NCBI GenBank assembly: GCA_041390365.1 | Contig: JAWKQB010000001.1 | Coordinates: 930,001-994,000, forward strand | From: Syntrophotaleaceae bacterium | GTDB lineage: Bacteria; Desulfobacterota; Desulfuromonadia; Desulfuromonadales; Syntrophotaleaceae | Length of the DNA stretch: 64,000 nt | Reading direction: 5' to 3' | In this document: positions 22,102 to 31,298 of the stretch, one piece after another | Layout of the letters: every line of letters begins with the position of its first letter | Position numbering within the stretch: position 1 is the stretch's first letter | Made by a program: the position numbers and the translations under genes | The notes under the pieces: model-generated | Told to the model about the DNA's origin: nothing | The model's database searches: none | The model's input: the letters and a program-made list of their open reading frames with translations, nothing else

Positions 22102-24903
22102 TCAGATGGTGGAGCGATTGGTTGAAAAGAAAGGTCTCTGTCTCAGAGGATCACAGGGGTTTGCCAGGCAGTGCAGCGTCTGCAAAATCTTCTCCGCCGG
22201 CTCCGGCCGGCCGAAGAGGTAGCCCTGACCCTCGTCGCAACCGTGGCTCAGCAGCATGTGGTACTGCTCTTCGGTTTCCACCCCTTCGGCCACCACCTTC
22301 AGATTCAGGGTGTGGGCCATGGTCGTGATGGCTTTGGCGATGGCCGCCATGTCGGGGTCGCTGGTCATTTGACTGACGAAGCTGCGGTCTATTTTAAGGA
22401 AATCTACCGGGAAACGCTTGAGATGGCTGAGGCACGAAAAGCCTGTGCCGAAATCGTCGACGGAGAGGATGATGCCCCTCTCCCTGAATGCCCGGAAGGT
22501 GGACAGGTTGCGTTCGCTGTGTTCCAGCAACATGCTCTCGGTGAGCTCCAGTTCAAGCTGCCGGGGATCTATTCCGCTTTCAGCCAGGGCCCGGTCAACC
22601 GTTTCAACAAGATTGCTTTCCATAAGCTGACGGGCAGAGAGGTTGATCGCCAGGCGCAGTGCCGGTTCCCCCGCTTCCTTCCAGAGCTTTAATTGCCGAC
22701 AGGCCGTTCGCAATACCCATTCGCCGATGGGCACGATCAGCCCTGACTCCTCGGCCAGCGGGATGAATCGGTCGGGCGATACCAATCCCCATTCGGCATG
22801 GTGCCAGCGCAGCAACGCCTCGATGCCGCTGGGACTGCCGCTGGTCAAGTCGACTTTCGGCTGGAAGTAGAGCTCCAGCTCCTCCCGGTCGATGGCCCCA
22901 CGCAACTGCCCTTCAAGGAGAATCCTGTCCCTTACCTGTCGATCGATTTCACTGGAAAAGAAGCGGCTGGTGTTGCGCCCCTGGTCCTTGGCGTGATACA
23001 TCGCGGCGTCGGCGTTACGCAGCAGCTGGTTTCCATTGGTCCCGTCGTCGGGAGATAATGCAATGCCGACGCTGGCGGTGATAAAAAGGTTTTGCCCCTC
23101 CAGTACGATCGGTTCCTGCAGGGATGCGAGCAGTTTCGCGGCAATGCCGGAGGCGTCTTCGCTGCTGCCGACCAGGGCCAGCAGAACGAACTCGTCGCCG
23201 CCAAGACGGGCCAAGGTGTCCTCCCGGCGCGAGACGCGGAGAAATCTTTCCGTCACTTCCGTCAGAAGTTGATCGCCGATGGTGTGGCCGAGGGAGTCGT
23301 TGATGGTCTTGAAGCGGTCGAGGTCGATGAAAAAGACCGCGACCCGCTTCTGCAGTCTCAGACTCCTGGCCAGCGTCTGGTTCAGGCGATCGTGAAGCAG
23401 GCGACGGTTGGGCAGGTCGGTTAATGAATCGTAGTAGGCCAGCTTCTGAATTTCCTGTTCAGCAGCTTTACGTTCCGAAATATCCCGGGCGAGGGCAAGG
23501 ATTGCTCTGCCGTCGTCCAGCTCCACCAGCCTGGCGTTTATCTCGACCGGGACCATATGGCCGTTGCGGGTCAAGTGGACGCTTTCAAAAAGCAGGTGAC
23601 GGTTTATGAGAAGACTTTGCCGCTGTTTGGCCAGATCCCAGCGTACTTCGGGAGCGAACAGTGCCGTGAAGTTCATTTTTAACAGCTCCTCCCGATCGTA
23701 GCCCAGGCGATGGCAGGCGATATCGTTGACCTCGCTCAGAGTGCCGAAACTGTCGTCTGCCTCAAGCCGGCACACGCATACCGCATCGTTGCAGTTGTTG
23801 AACAGGATGCGATAGCGCTGATGGCTTTGAGCCAGGGACTGTTCGCGTTCCTGAAGTGCGACAGCCATTGCCTTGAAGGCGTCCGTTAGTTCGGCCAGTT
23901 CGGTGTAGCTGCCGCCGGCCAACTCGATGTCATACCGGCCGCGGCTAAGGTCACGGGTGCCAGCGGCCATGGCCGCAAGGGGGCGCAGCAGACGTCCGGC
24001 CAGGAGCAGGGCAATGACGGTGGCAAAGATGATGGCCAGGAAGGTGAAGGCCAGGGTTAGGCTGCTTACCCGCGAAACCGGCTGCAAGGCCGTTTCGAAC
24101 GGCAGGCTGACCATGACCATCCAGCCCGTTTGCGGCAGGATAACCAATCCGTGCAGGTTTTCTCCTGATTCCTGGCAATAGACGGCCCCCTCCTTGCCCT
24201 CAATGCCGTCCCGAACGATCATGTGGTTGCGTAGATTCAGACGTTGACGGGCCAACTGCTGATCGCTGTGGGCGATGACCGTACCCGCCTGGTCGAGCAC
24301 CACGATTTCCATTAACGGATTGCCGTTCTGATAGGTGGCGATCAGCTTCGTCAGCTGCGCCAGGCGAATATTTCCTATCAGGTAGCCTTCTCGAAGCGGA
24401 ATACCGAAGCCTACCGTCGGCTCGGTATTAATGGGCGAGGTGAAAGTGTGCGACCACAGGGGACGCTGCATCTGCCGGAGCCGAACGAAAAAAGGATGCC
24501 CGGAAAGATCCAGGTCGAGCAGTTCGTCCCGGGCAATATGGGCATTATCAGCCAAACCCATATGCGTGATCCGGCCGTCGGGGGAAAGCACCAGGATCGA
24601 CTCGAACACCTGGCGGTTGCCGACGGTTATTCCCAGATAGTGGTCGATTTCCTCTTCAGCCAGCAGGTTGTGATCGTCAATCAAGCGGCCTACGAGTTGC
24701 AGGGTGGCCTGAGGGGCCTGCAGGAACCTGGTGATCTCCTCCCGCAGGGCCCGGGCCTGAGACAGGGTGTCGGCGGTGATCCGTTGAGTAAGAGAGGCGG
24801 TCAACTGGCGGTTGAAATAGAGGCCGAGAAGCAGCACCGGGAAGGCTGCCGCCAAAATAAACAGGAGGGTCAGCGAGCGGCGTAAACTGCGCGGTTTTTT
24901 CAT
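22102..24903 (-). CDS. Membrane sensor with dCACHE-HAMP-PAS-GGDEF-EAL
   Basis: 933 residues from the ATG at 24903, which overlaps the stop of the upstream binding-protein gene (ATGA). Order: helix (12-32), periplasmic dCACHE-like domain (about 35-270), helix (275-297), HAMP (300-350), PAS (365-480), GGDEF (490-655, intact RLGGDEF) and EAL (670-915, GIEALLRW, ESMLLEHS, DDFGTGFS). Both active-site signatures look whole, so it may make and break cyclic di-GMP. Translational coupling to a periplasmic solute-binding protein suggests that the loaded protein is sensed by the CACHE domain. Confidence 0.9.
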   Translation of the reverse strand: MKKPRSLRRSLTLLFILAAAFPVLLLGLYFNRQLTASLTQRITADTLSQARALREEITRFLQAPQATLQLVGRLIDDHNLLAEEEIDHYLGITVGNRQVFESILVLSPDGRITHMGLADNAHIARDELLDLDLSGHPFFVRLRQMQRPLWSHTFTSPINTEPTVGFGIPLREGYLIGNIRLAQLTKLIATYQNGNPLMEIVVLDQAGTVIAHSDQQLARQRLNLRNHMIVRDGIEGKEGAVYCQESGENLHGLVILPQTGWMVMVSLPFETALQPVSRVSSLTLAFTFLAIIFATVIALLLAGRLLRPLAAMAAGTRDLSRGRYDIELAGGSYTELAELTDAFKAMAVALQEREQSLAQSHQRYRILFNNCNDAVCVCRLEADDSFGTLSEVNDIACHRLGYDREELLKMNFTALFAPEVRWDLAKQRQSLLINRHLLFESVHLTRNGHMVPVEINARLVELDDGRAILALARDISERKAAEQEIQKLAYYDSLTDLPNRRLLHDRLNQTLARSLRLQKRVAVFFIDLDRFKTINDSLGHTIGDQLLTEVTERFLRVSRREDTLARLGGDEFVLLALVGSSEDASGIAAKLLASLQEPIVLEGQNLFITASVGIALSPDDGTNGNQLLRNADAAMYHAKDQGRNTSRFFSSEIDRQVRDRILLEGQLRGAIDREELELYFQPKVDLTSGSPSGIEALLRWHHAEWGLVSPDRFIPLAEESGLIVPIGEWVLRTACRQLKLWKEAGEPALRLAINLSARQLMESNLVETVDRALAESGIDPRQLELELTESMLLEHSERNLSTFRAFRERGIILSVDDFGTGFSCLSHLKRFPVDFLKIDRSFVSQMTSDPDMAAIAKAITTMAHTLNLKVVAEGVETEEQYHMLLSHGCDEGQGYLFGRPEPAEKILQTLHCLANPCDPLRQRPFFSTNRSTI

Positions 24904-26012
24904 GGCGAATACAAGGCGCGGAAATGTCCGTCGCGAAAGATGGCTGGAAAAAGATTCCTTTGCACGTCGCCCTGGGCATCGAGCTTTAGAGTGCCCTGCA
25001 GAACGTGGAACGTTTTCCGGCTTTTCAGGAAATGCAGCATCTTTTGAGGACTTTCCCCAACCTGCAGACTCTGCAGGAGAATATTGGCGGCATCGAACCC
25101 GTTCACCGCAGCAAAGCCCGGGTCGTAGCCGAAGCGCCGGCGAAATGCTTCGCAAAAGGCGAGGAATCGCTCCGAACGGTCGTTCCGATTGAGAGTTCCC
25201 AGACAGACAATTCCATCGACGGCACGGCCGCCAAAAGCGGCCAGGTCGGCAGTGGAAGACCATTCGCTGATCAGTACCGTCAACTTTACCCCGGATTTGG
25301 CCAGGCTCTGGCAAAACAATCCGGTGTCCACAGCGTTGGCAAGCAGAAAAAGACCTTCTGCCCCGCTGGCGCCGACCTGCTGCACCAGGGGGGCAAAAGT
25401 TGTGTGTCCCGATTCGAAGGCCAAGGTGGCAACCATCTGCCCGCCAAGGCGGGAAAACGCCTCGCTGAAGCTGGTCAGCCAGGTGGCGGTAAAGGCCCGG
25501 TTGCCTTCGTCCCAGACAACGGCGATGCGGCGCAGCTGAAGTTTATTGTAGGCAAGTTCGGCCAGTTGGCGGGCAGCCTCCCGGCCGCTGGGATAGAGGC
25601 GGAAGAAGGTATCGTCCAGCCCTGAAAGCTGGTCGGTGCTTACGGTCGGACTAAGCAGGGCAATGCCTGCCTCTTTGCTGATGGGGAGGGCGGTAACGGC
25701 CATTTGGCTGGTCATGGGACCGATGACCGCCACGCAGCGGGCGTCGAGAAGCGACTGCAGCGCTTTGCGAGCTGTGTCGGGATCCTGCCGATCGTCGGCT
25801 GTTTCCAGGATCACCGGTCGGCCATTCAGCCCGCCTGCCAGGTTAAACTGTTCGATCGCGAGCATCGCGCCGTCGCGGCCGGCTATGCCAAGGTCGGCGG
25901 AGCGGCCGGTGAGGCCGCCGATAAACCCGAGTTTGAGAGGCTCCTCACGGCGACAGCCGATAGAGAAAAAAGTGATGGCGATCAGCAGAAAAAGACCTGG
26001 CAACCATCGCAT
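24900..26012 (-). CDS. ABC-type solute-binding lipoprotein (Peripla_BP_6, LivK-like)
   Basis: 370 residues from the ATG at 26012 (MRWLPGLFLLIAITFFSIGC, lipobox SIGC); an alternative ATG at 26063 adds 17 residues and neither start has a good ribosome-binding site. Mature part: LGFIGGLTGRSADLGIAGRDGAMLAIEQFN, AVIGPMTSQMAV and LLSPTVSTDQLS are typical of branched-chain amino-acid/amide binding proteins. No permease or ATPase gene is near, so it probably signals rather than transports. It overlaps the GGDEF-EAL gene by four bases. Confidence 0.88.
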   Translation of the reverse strand: MRWLPGLFLLIAITFFSIGCRREEPLKLGFIGGLTGRSADLGIAGRDGAMLAIEQFNLAGGLNGRPVILETADDRQDPDTARKALQSLLDARCVAVIGPMTSQMAVTALPISKEAGIALLSPTVSTDQLSGLDDTFFRLYPSGREAARQLAELAYNKLQLRRIAVVWDEGNRAFTATWLTSFSEAFSRLGGQMVATLAFESGHTTFAPLVQQVGASGAEGLFLLANAVDTGLFCQSLAKSGVKLTVLISEWSSTADLAAFGGRAVDGIVCLGTLNRNDRSERFLAFCEAFRRRFGYDPGFAAVNGFDAANILLQSLQVGESPQKMLHFLKSRKTFHVLQGTLKLDAQGDVQRNLFPAIFRDGHFRALYSP

Positions 26013-26356
26013 AAAGTGGGAGGTACCGTGAGGGAAAGGAAAAAAATTCATCAGCAAGTTCATTGTCGAATGGCGGTCGCGAAGGAGGGTAAGGAAAGAG
26101 CGGCCGACATAGGATAACGATATGTTACTATAGGCAAGCGCCTGTAAAGTTAAACAGAGCCGTATGGATTTTGCAATATAAAACTTGATCCTCCCAGGAA
26201 TCTGGGAGGCCTTTGAAATTATAAACAATTTGGTCAGGTATGCCCATTGATCCTTTTCGTTGATACCGGTTTTTCCCAAAAGGCATCCATCATGACCGGC
26301 TGCAGGAACAGCGGCCGGTTGGGTGCTGAAATCGCAGATCATTCCAAGGAGCTTCT
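26013..26356. other. Divergent intergenic region with a hairpin
   Basis: 344 bases between divergent genes. CCTCCCAG (26190-26197) and CTGGGAGG (26202-26209) form a perfect hairpin with loop GAAT. No gene seen; the promoters of both directions should lie here. Confidence 0.55.
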
Positions 26357-26695
26357 ATGACAGTCCAAATCGTTCCGATCATCAAGGCAGTCGCTCCGTA
26401 TCTCGCCCAGATAGCAAGCGCCGCCATACCCGCCTTTACATCGAAGCCCGAAACCGCCAGGACGGACCCTGTTCTGAGCAGGCAGATCGAAGAACTTCAG
26501 GCTGCTGCCACAGAGAATGCCAAATCCATTCACCTGCTGGCCGAAAAGATGCAGCAGACCATACAGGGACTTGAAAGCGCAGCACAGGAGGCAAGAAATC
26601 AGGTCGCCACTTACAAAGCTCTGCTGTTTCTCACCCTGGGGATATCTGCGGGATCCTTACTGACCTGCATCTATCTGCTTTTCAGGTATTCCTGA
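26357..26695 (+). CDS. Small coiled-coil protein with C-terminal membrane anchor
   Basis: 112 residues, AAGGAG before the ATG. A hydrophobic N-terminal stretch (VAPYLAQIASAAIPAF), a likely coiled coil (SRQIEELQAAATENAKSIHL and onward to about residue 85) and a C-terminal helix (ALLFLTLGISAGSLLTCIYLLF). No family recognised. Stands alone. Confidence 0.7.
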   Translation: MTVQIVPIIKAVAPYLAQIASAAIPAFTSKPETARTDPVLSRQIEELQAAATENAKSIHLLAEKMQQTIQGLESAAQEARNQVATYKALLFLTLGISAGSLLTCIYLLFRYS

Positions 26696-26926
26696 TCGGA
26701 CGGCAAGTTCCTGGGGCATCGTGGCGATAAAAAATGAAATTTTTAACGAAAAGAAGATAGTTGGCACATTTCCTGAATCCTTTTTTCGCTATTACCTCGC
26801 GCCTGTTAAATCGAGCCGGTTTTGTTCGGTTTATGCATTGTTAAGGTCGGGAATTTGACTATCTGCCCAGCGCTTTGACCAAAAGGGTTCTTCCGGTTCG
26901 CTCCATCCCGCTTCAGATGAGGAAAC

Positions 26927-29224
26927 ATGACGCAAACCGCCTTTGAAGGGTTGATTCATAGTGCCGCCCTGCTTATCGCCGCTGCTTTCGTCTTCGATCT
27001 GATCACGATTCGTTATCAGAACCGGAAAAATATTCCTCAGAGACTGCTCATCGGTTTTCTGCTTGGCATGCTTGGAATCATCCTGATGCTTTCATCCTGG
27101 AATTATGTTCCGGGCATCATTTTCGATACCCGCTCGGTGGTCATAAGTATAGCCGGTCTCTATTTCGGCCTGATCCCAACTGCGGTTGCCATGACCATGA
27201 CCTGCCTTCTGCGCTTGTTCCAGGGCGGTGCGGCGATGGTAACCGGCATTTCAGTGATTCTTGCTTCCGGGTTCCTGGGGATTGCCTGGCGGCACCTTCG
27301 GGGGAGCAACAGGAAATTTTATTCCGGACTTGAGCTGTACGGCTTCGGTCTTCTTGTTCACGGGGTCATGCTGGGGCTGATGTTCACTCTGCCGCTGGCA
27401 ACAGCCACTCAGGTGTTGAGGGTCATCGGTTTGCCGGTGCTCGTCATCTATCCCCTGGCGACGACAGTTCTGGGCCTCCTGATCAATATTCGCCGGCGCC
27501 GGGAGCAGATTTCCCGTGAACTGGCGGAAAGCGAAGAGCGGCTTCGACTGGCGCTTGAGGCCTCCAGTCAGGGAATTTACGATTTCAATATCAGGACCGG
27601 CATGGTCACCGTCAGCGACGAATATGCCCGAATGCTGGGGTACGATCCTGCCGAATATCGCATTACTTTTACCGACTGGGTGACCCAACTGCATCCCGAT
27701 GACCGCGACCATGCCCTTACGGTCTATCAGGAATATATTTCCGGACACCGGGCCGTTTATGCCCATGAGTTCCGGATGAAAACCAGGAGCGGACAATGGA
27801 AATGGATCCATTCGGCGGGCAAGGTGCTGGAACGGGACAAGCTGGGCCAGCCCCTGCGCATGCTGGGGATTCATAAGGATATCAGTGAAGAGAAGGAGAG
27901 CGCTGCCCGGTATGAATACCTGGCGACACACGATGTGCTGACCGGTCTTGCCAACAGGGTTCTGCTCCGGGACCGGATCGAGCAGTCGATCCATTATGCC
28001 CATCGGACCCGGCGACTGGTCGCGGTGCTGCTGATCGACCTGGATCGATTCAAGTTCGTCAACGAAAGCCTCGGCCATGACTCGGGGGATGAACTGTTGA
28101 AGGTAGTGGCCGGGCGGTTACGCGAATCGGTGCGCGAGGCGGATACGGTGGCCCGTTTCGGCGGCGATGAATTCGTGATTCTTCTGGCCGAGGTGGCCGA
28201 TGAGATTGATGTGGAGCCTGTTGCAGAAAAGATTCTCCACCGATTGTGCCAACCCTGCCGCATCAACGGCCGGGAAATCACCATCACCGGCAGCCTAGGC
28301 ATCAGCATCTATCCGAGTGACGGCGCCAACAGCGAAAACCTCATCCGCTATGCCGACATCGCCATGTACCGGGCCAAGGAGGAAGGCAACTGCTGCCGTT
28401 TCTATTCGCCGGCCATGGGGTTGCGCAGTCGTGAAACCCTGGAGCTCGATGCCGATCTTCGCCGGGCCCTGGAGCGTCAGGAACTGCTGCTTCACTATCA
28501 ACCGAAAGTTGAATTGGCCACGGGTCGCATCATCGGCGCCGAAGCGCTGCTGCGCTGGCAACATCCGCAAAGGGGCATGATTCCCCCCGGCCGATTCATC
28601 CCCCTGGCTGAAGAAACCGGACTGATTCTGCCTATCGGCGAATGGGTTCTGACGGAGGCCTGCCGACAGATATCAGCCTGGAAGGGGGAGAATTTTGCCC
28701 AACTGCCCGTTGCGGTCAACCTCTCGGCGCGACAGTTCCGCAAGATCGATCTGGCCGATTCGGTTCGGCGTATTTTAGAAAAAACCGGTGTCGACCGGGG
28801 ACTTCTGGAACTGGAATTGACGGAGAGCATGATCATGCATGATCCGCTGGCCGCCGTCACCACCATGCAGGAGCTAAAAGCACTTGGTGTCCGACTGGCC
28901 CTCGATGATTTCGGCACCGGCTATTCATCCCTGAACTACCTGCGGCGGTTTCCCGTCGATTGTCTGAAGATCGACGGATCCTTCATTCACGATGTGCCCG
29001 ACGATCCGAGTGCCGCCGCCGTCGCCGCCAGTATCGTCGCGATCGCCCGAAGTCTCGGTCTGAATTCCGTTGCCGAAAAGGTGGAGACCAGGGAGCAGCT
29101 TGACTTCCTGATTGCCTGCGGCTGCGAGGGGTACCAGGGGTTCCTGTTCAGCCCTGCGGTGCCAGCCGACGAGTTGACCGCCATGCTTCGCAACGGTCAC
29201 AAAGTTCAGGCACCCTTGGTATAG
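26927..29224 (+). CDS. Membrane sensor with 5TM-LYT, PAS, GGDEF and EAL domains
   Basis: 765 residues. The N-terminal half (about 10-180) is a 5TM-5TMR_LYT sensor, as in LytS, with SVVISIAGLYFGLIPTAVAM and a run of hydrophobic helices. Then PAS/PAC (about 200-325; HPDDRDHAL, GQWKWIHSAGKVLERD), GGDEF (335-495, RFGGDEFVILLA) and EAL (510-755; GAEALLRW, LELTESMIMHD, DDFGTGYSS). All catalytic signatures are intact. Controls cyclic di-GMP in response to a membrane or cell-wall-linked cue. Ends five bases from the convergent sugar dehydrogenase gene, with no hairpin between. Confidence 0.92.
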   Translation: MTQTAFEGLIHSAALLIAAAFVFDLITIRYQNRKNIPQRLLIGFLLGMLGIILMLSSWNYVPGIIFDTRSVVISIAGLYFGLIPTAVAMTMTCLLRLFQGGAAMVTGISVILASGFLGIAWRHLRGSNRKFYSGLELYGFGLLVHGVMLGLMFTLPLATATQVLRVIGLPVLVIYPLATTVLGLLINIRRRREQISRELAESEERLRLALEASSQGIYDFNIRTGMVTVSDEYARMLGYDPAEYRITFTDWVTQLHPDDRDHALTVYQEYISGHRAVYAHEFRMKTRSGQWKWIHSAGKVLERDKLGQPLRMLGIHKDISEEKESAARYEYLATHDVLTGLANRVLLRDRIEQSIHYAHRTRRLVAVLLIDLDRFKFVNESLGHDSGDELLKVVAGRLRESVREADTVARFGGDEFVILLAEVADEIDVEPVAEKILHRLCQPCRINGREITITGSLGISIYPSDGANSENLIRYADIAMYRAKEEGNCCRFYSPAMGLRSRETLELDADLRRALERQELLLHYQPKVELATGRIIGAEALLRWQHPQRGMIPPGRFIPLAEETGLILPIGEWVLTEACRQISAWKGENFAQLPVAVNLSARQFRKIDLADSVRRILEKTGVDRGLLELELTESMIMHDPLAAVTTMQELKALGVRLALDDFGTGYSSLNYLRRFPVDCLKIDGSFIHDVPDDPSAAAVAASIVAIARSLGLNSVAEKVETREQLDFLIACGCEGYQGFLFSPAVPADELTAMLRNGHKVQAPLV

Positions 29225-29229
29225 ACATT

Positions 29230-30471
29230 TCACTCGACGGACAACCGCCAGATTTCCCCCCCATCTATCGAAACGTAGAGTGCGCCATCCGGACCCTGAA
29301 CCATGGACCGTATCCGTTCATCGGGGAGGTCGAGAGCTGTCGTGGTTCCTGTAATCATGTTGTTCTGATTCAACTCGAGAAGTTCGATACGACGGCCGCG
29401 AAGGAAACCGACGGCCAACTGTCCTTCCCATGCACCCCAATTTTCCCCGGTCAGGAAGACGCAGGGGCACATGCCTTCCGAGTCTCCTCCATTTGCCCAG
29501 GAAGGACGCATCGCATTCGGAAATTTTTCCAGATCGGTCATCGACGTGGGAAGACCCTCCGGGTTGTTGGAGGTATACCCGCAGTAGTTGTCCGGACAGG
29601 AAACGCCTGATTCCGGGGCCGGATCCCAGCCGCCATTGCCCCCGGCTCGCAGGGGGGTCACCTCGTCATTGTGGCCGGGACCGTGCTCACAGGAAAAAGG
29701 CTGACCGGTTATCGGTCGAAAAGCAATCCCCTGCACATTGCGATGACCATATGTGAAGATCCGCGGATCCCTGTCTGGCGACAAGCCGTTGTCGGGTGCA
29801 GGTTTTCCGTTGCGATCGATCCGCAGAACCTTTCCTCCCAGGCGGTTCGGATCTTGCGGCAGAGTCCCGTTATGGTTGTCGCCGGTACCAACATACAGAA
29901 AACCATCCAGGGGGCTGAACCGGATACGCCCACCGCTATGGGCGCCCGGGCCGCCCCAGCGGTTACCCCTGTTTTTAAAGGGAATCCCGGTAACGATATC
30001 GGTGCGATTTCCGACGGCCTTGGAACCTTCATCAAGGGTCAGGCGGACGACGTGATTGGTGGCCGGTTCACTGCGCTTGGACGGCATGAAAACATAGATG
30101 AACCGGTTCCGTTCGAACTCCGGATCGACGGCTATACCGTTCATGCCGCTCTGTCCCTGGCAGAAAAAGTCGTCAGCCACCACCCCGTAGCCGGATGCGC
30201 CGAACAGGCGGCGGACGGATCCGTCCGTCAGCCGAACGGAGAGTCCCCTGCATTTCTCCGTGAAAAGCATGGCACCATCGGGAGTAAAGGCGAGGTCCCA
30301 GGGGGTCTCCAACCCCGACAGCACCACGGTCCGTTTCAATTCCGGTCCGCCTGCAGCTCCAGCGGGGCTGCCTGTCGAGGCGTCACTGTGATTGCGCTTG
30401 CACCCTGCGGCTGTTATCAGTAATCCCGCGGAGAAGAGAATCATCAGGCCCATGGCATTTGCACTTTTCAT
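29230..30471 (-). CDS. Soluble aldose sugar dehydrogenase-like lipoprotein (PQQ-dependent, GSDH family)
   Basis: 413 residues, GGAG before the ATG. Signal peptide with lipobox TAAGC (Cys near residue 24). Six-bladed propeller of the glucose/sorbosone dehydrogenase family: LETPWDLAFTPDGAMLFTEK, GQSGMNGIAVDPEF, FLYVGTGDNHNG, GHRNVQGIAF and GPDGALYVSIDGG. The catalytic His of the family (after the Gly-Gly region, here in GGPGAHSGGRIRF) is present. Oxidises aldose sugars in the periplasm with PQQ and Ca2+. Four Cys in the middle (VSCPDNYCG, GMCPCVF) are extra. Confidence 0.85.
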   Translation of the reverse strand: MKSANAMGLMILFSAGLLITAAGCKRNHSDASTGSPAGAAGGPELKRTVVLSGLETPWDLAFTPDGAMLFTEKCRGLSVRLTDGSVRRLFGASGYGVVADDFFCQGQSGMNGIAVDPEFERNRFIYVFMPSKRSEPATNHVVRLTLDEGSKAVGNRTDIVTGIPFKNRGNRWGGPGAHSGGRIRFSPLDGFLYVGTGDNHNGTLPQDPNRLGGKVLRIDRNGKPAPDNGLSPDRDPRIFTYGHRNVQGIAFRPITGQPFSCEHGPGHNDEVTPLRAGGNGGWDPAPESGVSCPDNYCGYTSNNPEGLPTSMTDLEKFPNAMRPSWANGGDSEGMCPCVFLTGENWGAWEGQLAVGFLRGRRIELLELNQNNMITGTTTALDLPDERIRSMVQGPDGALYVSIDGGEIWRLSVE

Positions 30472-30794
30472 GATGAATGCTCCTGGTCAAAAGTTGCTGC
30501 AATGGAAGAGATGCAGGTTCCGCCCCTGCCACCTTTCATACTACCTGCAAAATGACTTTTTTCACCTGCCTGTCCCCGTGCTTCTACCAACATCCAGCCG
30601 TGACTGACAAGATCGTGTATCCTGTGCGGCAGAGCTACGACCGATGGATGGAGGGATGAGCCAGTGGGGTGCGGGGTTTCGGAGGCGAAGAATTTGGACG
30701 GGTGGGAGATTTGATGCCTGCCTGATATTCGGTTACAGTTCAACGGTAAAGCCCTGTCGAAACGGACCTGAAAGACGGACGGAAGGATTATCCC
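30472..30794. other. Divergent intergenic region
   Basis: 323 bases between divergent genes; it should hold both promoters. No gene or clear repeat seen. Confidence 0.5.
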
Positions 30795-31184
30795 ATGAAG
30801 AAACGGATCATCTTTTTTCTGTTGGCCGTTGTCCTGTCGGCCTGCTCCGGCAAGAGTCACCGGCCTATGGTGGATTTTGCAGCCTCCCCGGGAAAAACCA
30901 CGACGACCTATGAACAGGATCTGGCGGATTGCCAGCAATATGCCGAAAGCGTCAGCAGCGGTCGCAGCACGGCCCAAGGCGCCGCTGGGGGGGCTGCTCT
31001 GAGCGGCATCATTAGCGGCGTGTTCGGGGCCATTATCGGCAGCGATGTCGGCACCAGCGCGGCTGCAGGGGCCGCCGCCGGTGCGATCGGCGGTGGCGCC
31101 GGCGGGGCGGCTTCGGCGGCCAACACCCAGCAGGAGATCATCAACAACTGCATGCGGGGCAGGGGATACAGCGTGTTGCACTAA
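30795..31184 (+). CDS. Glycine-zipper lipoprotein
   Basis: 129 residues, GGAAGG before the ATG. Lipobox LSAC (Cys about residue 16). After YEQDLADCQQYA, a Cys-containing helix, comes an Ala/Gly-rich glycine zipper (AAGGAALSGIISGVFGAIIGSD, AAAGAAAGAIGGGAGGAASA) and a C-terminal NNCMRGRGYSVL. The two mature Cys may pair. Typical of small outer-membrane lipoproteins of the glycine-zipper family with unknown role. Confidence 0.85.
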   Translation: MKKRIIFFLLAVVLSACSGKSHRPMVDFAASPGKTTTTYEQDLADCQQYAESVSSGRSTAQGAAGGAALSGIISGVFGAIIGSDVGTSAAAGAAAGAIGGGAGGAASAANTQQEIINNCMRGRGYSVLH

Positions 31185-31214
31185 GAGAACATGCGGAATG
31201 GTAATGAGTTGCCG

Positions 31215-31240
31215 GGGGCGATCGATCGCCCCTGTTTTTT
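31215..31240 (+). terminator. Intrinsic terminator after the glycine-zipper gene
   Basis: GGGGCGATCGATCGCCCC, a perfect palindrome at 31215-31232, is followed by TGTTTTTT. Confidence 0.85.
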
Positions 31241-31298
31241 TGGGCAAAACGGCATGACCTGATAAAATGAACGAAACCTTTTTACCCGAGACCCTCGC

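Noticed and set aside
30468..31247. 259-codon minus-strand frame over the glycine-zipper gene and its flank
   Set aside because: No ribosome-binding site or family; the plus-strand lipoprotein has a good start and lipobox.
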